From Clostridia bacterium (GTDB lineage Bacteria; Bacillota; Clostridia; Christensenellales; Aristaeellaceae), in NCBI GenBank assembly GCA_017522345.1, contig JAFWZN010000126.1, positions 1-33,841 on the forward strand: a stretch of 33,841 nt of DNA. Direction: 5' to 3'. Positions 22,670-32,976 of this stretch are shown one piece after another. Position numbers and translations under genes: made by a program. Numbering within the stretch: position 1 is the first letter of the stretch; every line of letters starts with the position of its first letter. The notes beneath the pieces are model-generated. The model worked only from the letters and a program-made list of their open reading frames with translations. It was not told where the DNA came from and did no database searches.

Positions 22670-24139
22670 TCACGTCCCTACCGGCGGATAAACCTCCTTG
22701 CGGTCGGCGTATATGCCCGCCATGCACATCTGGCCGCTGCCGGTTACATCTTCATACAGGCCATCGATTTCAGGCCGCGCATAGGCCGAAAACCAGCTTT
22801 GAAGCTTTGCACGAATTTTAATTACGGTTTCAGCCCAATTGTTATCGTCAATCAGATTGACTTCCTCGCCCGGGTCGTTTATAAGATCGTACAGTTCGTT
22901 CGGGCCATAAGGATAGCGGTGGATGTATTTGACCGTCTTATTCCGTATCATCCTGACCGGGCCGTATTCGTCAAAAACAACGACTTCCTTATCTTGGCTC
23001 TCTTCGCCGCAAATCGCCTTTAAAAAGCTCTTTCCCGGAAGCTTCGCAGATGTTTTGGTTCTGCTTCCGATTATTTCTTCAAACGTCGGGAAAAGATCGT
23101 ACGCCGAAACCATTTCTTTAGACACAAGCCCTTCGGGCGCATGATTCGGCCAGCGGATAATGAATGGCACCTTGACGGCGGTATCATACATATTCATCGG
23201 GAACGTAGCGTTGCCCTTGCCCCAGATGCCGTGATGCCCCATGCTCATGCCGTTGTCGGCGGTAAAGATGACGACGGTATTTTCGGTCAGTTTGAGATCA
23301 TCCAGTTTTTCAAGAATTCTTCCGACGCCTTCGTCCATCGCGGTAATGGCGGCATAATAGCCGGTCAGAAATTCCCGTCTTCTGGGCGTTAAGCTGATCG
23401 GATTTGTATATCTGTTTGAAACCGTGCTGTCCAAATGATCCGGAAGCTCCGGTATTTCGTCAAAGGTGCATTTTTCATATTTTTCAATCAGCCGCTCGGG
23501 ATGCTGATCTCTGCCCCATGGCGCATGCGGCGCGGTGTAATGAACAGAGAGATAAAACGGCGCATCTTCTCCCGACAGCTCGTCTATGAACGATACCGCC
23601 CTATCCGTAATCAGATCCGTCACATATTCCCCGTGGCGCACGGTGATCTTTTCATCCTCTACGATGTCGGGATGATAATAACAGCAGCCGCCTTTTCCGA
23701 TGGTATACCACTTTGAAAACCCGTGCTGCGGATGCACCGAATCGCCCAGATGCCATTTGCCGGAAAGCGCGACGTTATAGCCGCTTTCCCTCATCACATC
23801 CGTATAGGTTACGTTGTTTTTCAGATACTGAATGGGTTCTTTTTCATCTGCATATCCACCGTAAGGGTTCTCTTTTCCGGCCTCTGCATATTTGACCGCG
23901 TCCACGTTTCCGCTTCTGAGCCAGTCGTGAACGCCGTGCGCGGAAGGTATCGTTCCGGTCAGAATGGAAGCGCGGGCGGGCGAACAGACGGGAGAAGCGC
24001 AGAAAAAGTTTTCAAAGCGAACACCCTCCCGAGCCAGTCTGTCGAGGTTCGGGGTATAAATTTCCTTTGTCCCCGCGCAGTGCATCGCCCACGCGCCCAT
24101 GTCGTCGGCGAGGATAAAGATAATGTTCGGTTTGTTCAT
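22670..24139 (-). CDS. Sulfatase (type I, formylglycine-dependent)
   Basis: 489 residues, alkaline-phosphatase superfamily. Metal ligands D12-D13 lie in FILADDMG. C52-S-P-A-R, followed by ASILTG, is the site where Cys is oxidised to the catalytic formylglycine. GKWHLGD and FTADNGMSMGHHGIWGKGN supply further active-site residues. It hydrolyses sulfate esters, probably on sugars. There is no N-terminal signal peptide, so it should act in the cytoplasm on imported material, and it needs a maturase (anSME in anaerobes) that is not in this window. It is 15 bp downstream of the GH95 gene and 12 bp upstream of the transglutaminase-like gene. Sugar specificity cannot be deduced. Confidence 0.93.
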   Translation of the reverse strand: MNKPNIIFILADDMGAWAMHCAGTKEIYTPNLDRLAREGVRFENFFCASPVCSPARASILTGTIPSAHGVHDWLRSGNVDAVKYAEAGKENPYGGYADEKEPIQYLKNNVTYTDVMRESGYNVALSGKWHLGDSVHPQHGFSKWYTIGKGGCCYYHPDIVEDEKITVRHGEYVTDLITDRAVSFIDELSGEDAPFYLSVHYTAPHAPWGRDQHPERLIEKYEKCTFDEIPELPDHLDSTVSNRYTNPISLTPRRREFLTGYYAAITAMDEGVGRILEKLDDLKLTENTVVIFTADNGMSMGHHGIWGKGNATFPMNMYDTAVKVPFIIRWPNHAPEGLVSKEMVSAYDLFPTFEEIIGSRTKTSAKLPGKSFLKAICGEESQDKEVVVFDEYGPVRMIRNKTVKYIHRYPYGPNELYDLINDPGEEVNLIDDNNWAETVIKIRAKLQSWFSAYARPEIDGLYEDVTGSGQMCMAGIYADRKEVYPPVGT

Positions 24140-24154
24140 ATGTTATCCCTTTCA

Positions 24155-26467
24155 TCAAAATTCGATTTCAAGTTTCTCTCCGGGTATTAGTTCTATTTCC
24201 GTGGCTTTTCCGTTGGCAATCAGCTGAAACTTTCCGCCGACGGGCGAAACGAGCTTTACATAAGTCACCCTTCCGTTTTTCCACTTCATGTCAATTTCAA
24301 CGTTTCCCGGCGCTTTCAGACCGCGGACATAGCCGCGCGTCCATCGTTCGGGGAGCGCCGGAAGCAGGTGTATTTCGCCGTGTACAGGCTTTAAAAGCAT
24401 TTCGAGAATGCCGCTTGCCGCGCCGAAGTTTCCGTCGATCTGGAAAGGCGGATGCGCGTCAAAAAGGTTCAGATATGTTCCGCCGCCTCCCGCATAGTTG
24501 ACTTCGCCGCCGCTTTGAACAAACTTCAGCTGTCTGTCAAGCAATCTGAGCGCATGATTTCCGTCCCTTAAACGCGCCCAGAAATTGATCTTCCAGCCAA
24601 GCGACCAGCCCGTGCCGTCGTCGCCGCGCACCTCAAGCGTTTTTTTGCACGCGTCAGCGAGCTCAGGCGTTTTTTCGGGCGTGATCTCATGCGCCGGATG
24701 AAGGGCATAGAGATGGCTTACATGCCTGTGGTGCACCTCAAAATCCGGCATCTCGTCGTACCACTCCATGAGCCTTCCGTCTTTCCCGATTTTAAGGGGG
24801 TAGAGCTTGGAAAGCGCCTTTTCACATGCAGATGTAAATTCGTCTTCTTCATGTAAAATCTTCGCTGCTGAAACAGTGTTTTCAAGCGTTTCCCTTGCAA
24901 TGGACATGGTCATCGCCGTGGTTCTTGAAACGCCCGTATCGCGTCCGTCCGGAAGGATATATCGGTTTTCAGGCGACGTGGACGGGGCCAGAATCAGCGT
25001 TCCGTCTCCGTTTTCCACGAGCATATCCATATAGAATTCCGCGCAGCCGCGAATGATGGGATAGGCGGTTTCGCGCAGGAAATTTTCATCCATTGTATAG
25101 AGATAATGGTCGTAAAGGTGTCGTGACAGCCATGCGCCGCCATTGTACCAGAACCCCCACTGCGCGAGTCCCTTTGCCGGAAACGCCTGCCGCCAGAGAT
25201 CGGAATTGTGATGGCAGATCCAGCCGGGCGCATCGTAGAGCTGTTTGGCGGCCTCTTTTCCGGTTACAGAAAGCTCTTTGAGCATGGAAATCAGCGGCTC
25301 ATGGCATTCAGCGAGATTCGCAGCCAATACCGGCCAATAATTCATTTCGGTATTGATGTTGACCGTATAATTGGAACACCACGGCGCGAATACCTGATCG
25401 TTCCAGATACCCTGCAGATTCATTGCCTGCGTTCCGGGACGGGAAGCCGAGATCGTTAAGTACCTTGCGTAATTGAACAAAAGCGTATAAAGCGACGGAT
25501 CCCATGCGCCCGCATCGTGATTGACAAGTCTCTGATCGGTCGGATACGCACCGGCCTCTGTTTCGCCGATATTCATTTCCATGCGCCCGTAAAGGCTCTG
25601 ATAGTCCCTGATGTGCGCGTCCTTAAGTTCGTCAAACGACTTTAAAAGCGCATTTTTTACATGCGTCACGGGCGGATTTTTATATTCCTTTCCCGCCGTT
25701 ACGGGATCATTCCTAAAGCCGTTAAACGAATCCTCCGCGCAAAGCGCAATTCGTATTTCCGTCGCCTGTCCGATCATGATCTGGCCGCCGACAGCCTTGA
25801 AATCGCCGTCTGTCTTCGCAGATAAAACGGTTCTGAAAAGCATGCCCCCATCGTCATCAAAATTGTCTCTGTCTGAATTGAGCGCGCCCGGGCACTGTCC
25901 GTCCATGATGAGCATGCCGTCTGCCGCCTTTACCGCGTGCGACAAACGGCTCGTGAGAGAAAGACGCAGATTCATCTTTTCTTCGGATACAATTAAGACA
26001 ATCAGACACTTGTCCGGCTTGGACACAAATGCCTGCGTCCTAACCGAAAAAAGACCGTTTTTCCCTTCAAAACGCGCCTTCACCGTATGGACTGCGGTTT
26101 CAATGTCCAGCTCGCGCTTATAGTCTTTCATACCATTCAGGCTGTCAAAACTGATATTGATCCGTCCCAACGGCAGATATGTCTGTCCGTTTCTTTCATA
26201 GAGCAGCTTCTCCTCAATTAGCTTTTCCGCCTCACGATAGTTTCCCTCAAAAGCGAGTTTCTGCGCCTCATCGTGCACCTGTTTGCTGCACGGAATCGCC
26301 TGGTTTTCATAGGGTCTTCCGCTCCAGAGGGTGTCGAGGTTTAAATCGATGGTTTCCTCATCCATTTTGCCAAAAATCATCGCGCCGAGGCTTCCGTTTC
26401 CGAGGGGCAGCGCCTCCGTCCAGCGGGCGGCAGGCTTTAAGTACCAGAGCGAGGAAGCAGAATTCAT
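24155..26467 (-). CDS. GH95-family glycosidase (alpha-L-fucosidase or alpha-L-galactosidase)
   Basis: 770 residues. The N-terminal beta domain begins LWYLKPAARWTEALPLGNGSLGAMIFG, the hallmark of GH95, followed by an (alpha/alpha)6 barrel and a C-terminal beta domain. The catalytic set of the inverting 1,2-alpha-L-fucosidase AfcA aligns: N370 and N372 in VNINTEMNYWP, E500 in TSPENRY and D678 in FQIDGNFGAA. It would release fucose (or L-galactose) from host or plant glycans. No signal peptide is seen, so it probably acts on imported oligosaccharides. I start at the internal ATG at 26467 because AAAGGAG lies 9 bp upstream; the frame is open to 26527, but that crosses a terminator. First gene of a three-gene operon. 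Confidence 0.94.
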   Translation of the reverse strand: MNSASSLWYLKPAARWTEALPLGNGSLGAMIFGKMDEETIDLNLDTLWSGRPYENQAIPCSKQVHDEAQKLAFEGNYREAEKLIEEKLLYERNGQTYLPLGRINISFDSLNGMKDYKRELDIETAVHTVKARFEGKNGLFSVRTQAFVSKPDKCLIVLIVSEEKMNLRLSLTSRLSHAVKAADGMLIMDGQCPGALNSDRDNFDDDGGMLFRTVLSAKTDGDFKAVGGQIMIGQATEIRIALCAEDSFNGFRNDPVTAGKEYKNPPVTHVKNALLKSFDELKDAHIRDYQSLYGRMEMNIGETEAGAYPTDQRLVNHDAGAWDPSLYTLLFNYARYLTISASRPGTQAMNLQGIWNDQVFAPWCSNYTVNINTEMNYWPVLAANLAECHEPLISMLKELSVTGKEAAKQLYDAPGWICHHNSDLWRQAFPAKGLAQWGFWYNGGAWLSRHLYDHYLYTMDENFLRETAYPIIRGCAEFYMDMLVENGDGTLILAPSTSPENRYILPDGRDTGVSRTTAMTMSIARETLENTVSAAKILHEEDEFTSACEKALSKLYPLKIGKDGRLMEWYDEMPDFEVHHRHVSHLYALHPAHEITPEKTPELADACKKTLEVRGDDGTGWSLGWKINFWARLRDGNHALRLLDRQLKFVQSGGEVNYAGGGGTYLNLFDAHPPFQIDGNFGAASGILEMLLKPVHGEIHLLPALPERWTRGYVRGLKAPGNVEIDMKWKNGRVTYVKLVSPVGGKFQLIANGKATEIELIPGEKLEIEF

Positions 26468-26494
26468 ATCATTTTCTCCTTTATTTTCATATGC

Positions 26495-26522
26495 AAAAAG
26501 CCGATGGACAGGCATCGGCTTT
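26495..26522 (-). terminator. Terminator of the dCMP deaminase gene
   Basis: Plus-strand AAAGCCGATG (26497-26506) pairs with CATCGGCTTT (26513-26522): a 10-bp perfect stem. Transcribed on the minus strand it ends in TTTTT. Only about 28 bp separate it from the GH95 start, and I see no clear promoter in between, so GH95 expression may use read-through. Confidence 0.85.
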
Positions 26523-26528
26523 GACAAA

Positions 26529-26981
26529 TCAATCTTCGTATTTTTCCAGAATTACATTGCCCTCCCTGAGCATCTGAAGGGAGAACTCGTCCGGATATCC
26601 TTCCTTGTAGACCACGCGCACAATACCCGCGTTCACGATCATTTTGGAGCATATCACGCACGGCTGATGCGTACAGTACAAGGTCGCGCCGTCAATGGAC
26701 ACGCCAAGCTTCGCTGCCTGAATAATGGCGTTCTGCTCCGCATGCGTGGCATAGCAAAGCTCATGCTTGGTTCCGGAGGGAATGCCCAGCTTCTCCCTTA
26801 AGCACTCGCCCCTTTCCACGCACGTTTTGACGCCCGCAGGCGCGCCGTTGTAGCCCGTGGTCATGATGCGCTTGTTTTTCACAATCACACAGCCGATTTT
26901 TCTGTTTTCCTTATAGCAGCTGGCCCAGGTGGCAATCTCCTGCGCCAAGGACATAAATCTCTGATCCCATTTGTCCGCCAT
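26529..26981 (-). CDS. dCMP/deoxycytidylate deaminase (ComEB-like)
   Basis: 150 residues, cytidine/deoxycytidylate deaminase fold. The zinc site is H80-A-E82 and P107-C108-x-x-C111 (THAEQNAI, HQPCVICSKM). TTGYNGAPAG and the inserted cysteine-rich loop with C54, C60 and H73 (KTCVERGEC, TKHELCYATHAE) are typical of dCMP deaminases. It converts dCMP to dUMP, feeding thymidylate synthesis. B. subtilis ComEB belongs to this family, hence the alternative name. Single-gene unit with its own promoter and terminator. Confidence 0.93.
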   Translation of the reverse strand: MADKWDQRFMSLAQEIATWASCYKENRKIGCVIVKNKRIMTTGYNGAPAGVKTCVERGECLREKLGIPSGTKHELCYATHAEQNAIIQAAKLGVSIDGATLYCTHQPCVICSKMIVNAGIVRVVYKEGYPDEFSLQMLREGNVILEKYED

Positions 26982-27010
26982 AAAAAGGCCTCCCGAAAAC
27001 TTTTTTTCCT

Positions 27011-27039
27011 ATTATAGCATCTTCCCTCCGTCTTCGCAA
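27011..27039 (-). promoter_or_regulatory. Promoter of the dCMP deaminase gene
   Basis: Minus strand TTGCGA (27039-27034), 17-bp spacer, TATAAT (27016-27011). About 30 bp upstream of the coding start. Confidence 0.75.
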
Positions 27040-27106
27040 GCTTAACAGAAAATTATCTGTATTTTCGCATCTCACCTATTGCGTTTTCCCCTTATTTTGG
27101 ATAAAC

Positions 27107-29110
<2,004 letters not shown>

Positions 29111-29124
29111 TCCAAATGACCTAC

Positions 29125-29159
29125 AAAAAAGGTGTGCGTTTTACACGCGCGCCTTTTTT
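29125..29159 (+). terminator. Rho-independent terminator of groESL
   Basis: GGTGTGCGT (29131-29139) pairs with ACGCGCGCC (29145-29153) using two G-U pairs, flanked by AAAAAA and TTTTTT. Confidence 0.88.
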
Positions 29160-29167
29160 CGTTACAC

Positions 29168-29197
29168 AAAAAATGCGCCTTTAACGACGCATTTTTT
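29168..29197. terminator. Bidirectional terminator between groEL and the leucine-rich-repeat gene
   Basis: AAAAAATGCG (29168-29177) pairs perfectly with CGCATTTTTT (29188-29197) around a 10-nt loop. The A and T tracts let it end transcription in both directions; it lies 15 bp beyond the stop codon of the convergent minus-strand gene. Confidence 0.82.
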
Positions 29198-29212
29198 GCT
29201 TCGCTTTCTGTA

Positions 29213-31138
29213 TCAGCGGATGTTCGTTCCCGACATGTTGATGGACTCGAGCTCCAATGCCCAGATCGACTCGGGCAATGCCGTGATTTGGGTGTTGGAG
29301 ATGTTCAAGGATTTAAGCTTTGTGAGGTTTCCGATGTTTTCTGGAATCTCAGTCAGAAGGGTGTTTTCGAGCCACAGGGTTTCAAGGTTTGTCAGATTGC
29401 AGATTTCATCCGGAAGATGCGTAATCTGCGCATAGCCAAGGCTAATATTTTCCAGACTGGTCATATTGCCGATTTCCGGAGAAATGTAATTGATATTGTT
29501 CTTTCTCCAGTCGGCGCATTCCCATGCGTATAATTTTTTCAGTTTCTTAAGGGTATAGAAATCCTCGGGAAACGCAGTGCCGGTAAAGCCGCTGGAGTTG
29601 TTATGATCGATTAAAATCTCTTCAAGATTTCTCAGATAGCCGATGCCGGTAAGATCGCCGGGCGTACCGTAGCTGGAGAAAATACGGAAACTGGTTATCG
29701 TGTCCAGCTCCGCTTGGGTAACATATTGATCGATGGAGAATTTGCCCAATTGGTCGCGAATATAGCAGGCAACGATCTCGTCCGGGAAAAGATCCTTTAT
29801 TCTGCCGACCTTATCGTCGGGATTTATGAGCGCGTTTTCCTTGGCTCTATTTCCAAGAACATTGTTTATTGCAACAAGCATTTCCGCGTTCTCCGCGCGA
29901 AGCGCATTGAGCTCTTCTGTGGACAAGACGCTGTAATCAATCTTTTCATCTGCTTCGGATTTTTCGTCGTTTCTGCCCGAAATGATTGCATCCTTCGCGT
30001 TATCCTGCGGATTCTGAACGTTATTGGCGTATGCGCCTTTCGTTGCTTCCTCCTTGACGGATTGCGCGGTTTCAGCCTTTCCAAGCGCGCTGACCTCCAT
30101 CTCGGAATCGGTTAAAAGACGCGCGCCTTTTTCGGCTTCGGCTTTCAGGGCGGCAAGCTCGCTGTTCAGCCGATTGAGCATTTCAAAACAGCCCTCAATC
30201 GTGCCGTTTTGATCGTCGATGATCGAATTGAGCGAATCAATCGTTTCCTGCATGCCCTCTGCTTTTTCGACTTCCGCCTCCAATGCGGCGATCTGAGCCT
30301 TCAGCTGGCTATTTTCATCGTCTGACAAAGCAAGCTCTGCATAAACCCCTTCGATCTCCTCATAGAGTCCATCGATTTGGTCGCGGAGTTCGTCGCATTC
30401 CGAAACCTGTGCGTTCAGTCCCTCAATTTGTTCCTTTAAACGGCTGTTCTCCTCCTCCAGCGTTCGAATCGCCTCGGCATACGCCTGAAGTCTTCCTTCA
30501 TTCGCGGCGTTCTCGCCTGCGGAAGAATCTCCGATCTCGGAGGCCTGGGACGAGGTATCGGCGGGCGCGGCTTCGTAATTTTCAAAGCAGACATATAAAC
30601 TGGCCGCATAGTTTTTCTTTGCGCCGTTTTCCTGACAGGTATATAAAAAAACTTTATCAATCAATCGGAGCGTTCCGGATTCATCATACGTAGAAAATAC
30701 GTCGATCGTGTAGCCTCCGATATTTTTCCAGCTTTCCGTCAAAACATATCTGCCCGTGGTTCTGTCGCCGCTGAACACATACAAATCCATTTTCTGCGCG
30801 GGCGTAATTTCGGCCCTGCCCAGATACAGCTCCTCACCGCTCTTTACAGCGCTTTCCCATACGTTTTCGGGCACTTCAAATTCAAAAACCGCGCGGGTGT
30901 TGCCGCCATACATCATAAAATCGCTTTCAAAGCTGAACGCCCTGTGCTCAAACGCCCATTTCGCGCCGTTGTACACGGTGGTATTTTGAAGATCGAGCAT
31001 GTGCTTGTTGAAGGCGTCGTTTCCATAGCTGTATTCGAGCACCGCTTCCTCAGAAAATGCGCATGTAAATATCGGAATCAGTAAAATCGCAACAAGCGTT
31101 ATACACAAAAACACGTTTTTCTTAAAGCCGTTTTTCAT
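29213..31138 (-). CDS. Secreted protein with coiled coil and leucine-rich repeats
   Basis: 641 residues. Residues 1-29 are a signal peptide (KNGFKKN basic end, then LCITLVAILLIPIFTCAF). Residues 30-190 are a beta-rich domain of unknown kind with a possible disulfide pair (C168, C184). A Ser/Ala-rich linker leads to a long acidic coiled coil at about 213-340 (LEEENSRLKEQIEGLNAQV and similar heptads). A second short coil lies at about 405-430. Leucine-rich repeats of the bacterial type fill about 500-641 (NLTNLETLWLENTLLTEIPENIG, about 23-residue period). No LPxTG, lipobox or C-terminal membrane anchor is visible, so it is probably released or held non-covalently. Such LRR proteins often bind host or surface ligands; the role here is unknown. 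Monocistronic. Confidence 0.85.
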   Translation of the reverse strand: MKNGFKKNVFLCITLVAILLIPIFTCAFSEEAVLEYSYGNDAFNKHMLDLQNTTVYNGAKWAFEHRAFSFESDFMMYGGNTRAVFEFEVPENVWESAVKSGEELYLGRAEITPAQKMDLYVFSGDRTTGRYVLTESWKNIGGYTIDVFSTYDESGTLRLIDKVFLYTCQENGAKKNYAASLYVCFENYEAAPADTSSQASEIGDSSAGENAANEGRLQAYAEAIRTLEEENSRLKEQIEGLNAQVSECDELRDQIDGLYEEIEGVYAELALSDDENSQLKAQIAALEAEVEKAEGMQETIDSLNSIIDDQNGTIEGCFEMLNRLNSELAALKAEAEKGARLLTDSEMEVSALGKAETAQSVKEEATKGAYANNVQNPQDNAKDAIISGRNDEKSEADEKIDYSVLSTEELNALRAENAEMLVAINNVLGNRAKENALINPDDKVGRIKDLFPDEIVACYIRDQLGKFSIDQYVTQAELDTITSFRIFSSYGTPGDLTGIGYLRNLEEILIDHNNSSGFTGTAFPEDFYTLKKLKKLYAWECADWRKNNINYISPEIGNMTSLENISLGYAQITHLPDEICNLTNLETLWLENTLLTEIPENIGNLTKLKSLNISNTQITALPESIWALELESINMSGTNIR

Positions 31139-31178
31139 ACGTTTCTCCCCCTTGCTCGACGTTCATCCTATCACCCAC

Positions 31179-31207
31179 ATTATACCACTCATTGCTTTGA
31201 AAGTCAA
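31179..31207 (-). promoter_or_regulatory. Promoter of the secreted LRR gene
   Basis: Minus strand TTGACT (31207-31202), 17-bp spacer ending TGG, TATAAT (31184-31179): a near-consensus promoter with an extended -10, about 40 bp before the start codon. Confidence 0.85.
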
Positions 31208-31454
31208 AAACAAACGATGTATAAAAGCCATTGCGCGTGGAAAGCCCGCGTCATCCTGCTCCCGACCACCGCAACAAAAACGCTTTTTTTATAATTATGC
31301 TTTATTTCCGACCCATTTCGTCTGCATTATAAAAATATTTTTCTACATATTATTATCGTGTTTTTTGGCAGGAATTTTCCGCCGCTTTGTCGAATAAAAA
31401 ATTGCATACATTTTGCAGCCGCGCATTTTTGCCGCCGGAGAAAGGAGTTTCGCG
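31208..31454 (+). other. AT-rich intergenic leader upstream of the DUF1538 gene
   Basis: About 250 bp without a credible gene. The middle (31285-31365) is very AT-rich with A and T runs. Several partial -10-like hexamers (for example TATTAT at 31348-31353) exist, but none has a well-spaced -35, so I cannot name the promoter. A single Spo0A-box 7-mer (TGTCGAA, 31388-31394) is present and could be chance. Confidence 0.4.
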
Positions 31455-32975
31455 TTGTCCCACCGCAAAAAATTCTACGAAAAGTTCAAGGAAGCCGCCA
31501 TGTCGGTCATCCCGATCGTGGTAATCGTGCTTGCCCTGTCCCTCACCGTTGTTCCCGTTTCGCCGGATCTGCTTTTGTCTTTCCTTTTGGGCGCCGTGCT
31601 TCTTACAATCGGCATGGGCCTTTTCAGCGTTGGCAGCGAAGTATCCATGACGCAAATCGGCACACAGATTGGCTCTCACCTGACGAAAACCAAAAACCTG
31701 AAGCTTATTTTAGCGGTAAGCCTTCTTTTGGGTATCGCTATCACTGTAGCGGAGCCCGATCTTCAGGTGCTGGCTGCAAACGTTCCCAACATTAACACGC
31801 TTGTTCTCATCGTTACCGTCGCCATCGGCGTGGGTCTTTTTCTGATGGCGAGCATGCTGCGTATTCTCTTTAACATTCCCCTTCGCTGGCTCCTTATGGC
31901 GCTCTATGTCGTTGTTTTCCTGCTCGCCTTCCTAACCGACCCCGACTATTTATCCGTCGCCTTTGACTCCGGCGGAGTAACGACGGGGCCCATGACCGTT
32001 CCCTTCATTCTCGCTCTGGGCATCGGCGTCGCCTCCATCCGAAGCGACGAAAAGGCCCAGATGGACTCCTTCGGCCTGGTCGCCCTTTGCTCCATTGGCC
32101 CGATCCTTGCGGTTTTAATTCTGAGCTTCATCTACAAAAACGCGCCCGATACCGCCGTTTCCTCCATCCTTCCGTCGCACGAAACGACGTTGGGGCTTGG
32201 AAGGTATTATCTTGAGTCGCTTCCGACCTATATTTTTGAGGTCGTAATTGCGCTCCTTCCAATCATTGTCTTTTTCCTGGTTTTCCACTTTGTTTCCTTA
32301 AAGCTTCGAAAAATTCAGTTCCTTCGCATTATGCTGGGTCTTTTGGTGACCTGCGCAGGTCTCATATTGTTCCTTCTGGCTGTAAATGTCGGCTTCTCCT
32401 CTTTGGGGCATGTGCTTGGTCAAAAGCTGGCGGAGCCGCATCTGAAATTCCTCCTGATCCCGATTGCGATGATCATGGGCTGGTTTATCATCAACGCGGA
32501 GCCCGCAGTCGCCGTGCTTAACAAGCAGGTTGAAGAGCTGAGCGCGGGGGCGATTTCCGCAAAAGCCATGAACTATTCTCTTGCCATCGCCATTTCGATT
32601 GCAAACGGACTTGCAATGCTTCGCGTAATCACCGGCATGAACATTATGTGGATCATCGTTCCCGGCTACGCTGTTTCCCTGCTTCTCGCTTTCTTTGTTC
32701 CCCAAACCTTTACCGCCATCGCATTCGACTCCGGCGGCGTTGCCTCCGGTCCTCTGACCGCCACATTTATGCTCCCTTTCGCCATGGGCGCAAGCACTAT
32801 GATCGGCGGAAACATTATGACCGACGCTTTCGGTCTTGTCGCCCTGGTTGCCATGATGCCGCTTCTGTCCGTTCAGCTTATGGGTCTGATCTACGTCATC
32901 AAAACGCGCAAGGCCCAGGAAACCGTCGAAATCCCGTACGCCGAAGACGAAATCATCGAGCTTTGGGAGGTGTAG
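31455..32975 (+). CDS. DUF1538 membrane protein, two tandem DUF1538 repeats (putative transporter)
   Basis: 506 residues, almost entirely hydrophobic, about 12 or more spans. It is an internal duplication with matching landmarks about 250 residues apart: AEP at 99-101 and 348-350 (AEPDLQVL/AEPAVAVL), FDSGGV at 170-175 and 424-429 (AFDSGGVTTGPMT/AFDSGGVASGPLT), and FGLVAL at 206-211 and 459-464. The glycine-rich SGGVxxGP segments could be re-entrant loops lining a substrate path, as in inverted- or tandem-repeat carriers. DUF1538 has no established function. I start at TTG 31455 because AAAGGAG lies 7 bp upstream; the frame is open to 31413. A PII-like gene follows 1 bp later, suggesting a regulated transporter. 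Confidence 0.86.
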   Translation: MSHRKKFYEKFKEAAMSVIPIVVIVLALSLTVVPVSPDLLLSFLLGAVLLTIGMGLFSVGSEVSMTQIGTQIGSHLTKTKNLKLILAVSLLLGIAITVAEPDLQVLAANVPNINTLVLIVTVAIGVGLFLMASMLRILFNIPLRWLLMALYVVVFLLAFLTDPDYLSVAFDSGGVTTGPMTVPFILALGIGVASIRSDEKAQMDSFGLVALCSIGPILAVLILSFIYKNAPDTAVSSILPSHETTLGLGRYYLESLPTYIFEVVIALLPIIVFFLVFHFVSLKLRKIQFLRIMLGLLVTCAGLILFLLAVNVGFSSLGHVLGQKLAEPHLKFLLIPIAMIMGWFIINAEPAVAVLNKQVEELSAGAISAKAMNYSLAIAISIANGLAMLRVITGMNIMWIIVPGYAVSLLLAFFVPQTFTAIAFDSGGVASGPLTATFMLPFAMGASTMIGGNIMTDAFGLVALVAMMPLLSVQLMGLIYVIKTRKAQETVEIPYAEDEIIELWEV

Positions 32976-32976
32976 T

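Noticed and set aside
31388..31394. Single Spo0A-box 7-mer upstream of the DUF1538 gene
   Set aside because: About four chance matches are expected across the window on both strands. An isolated copy without promoter context is not evidence of control.
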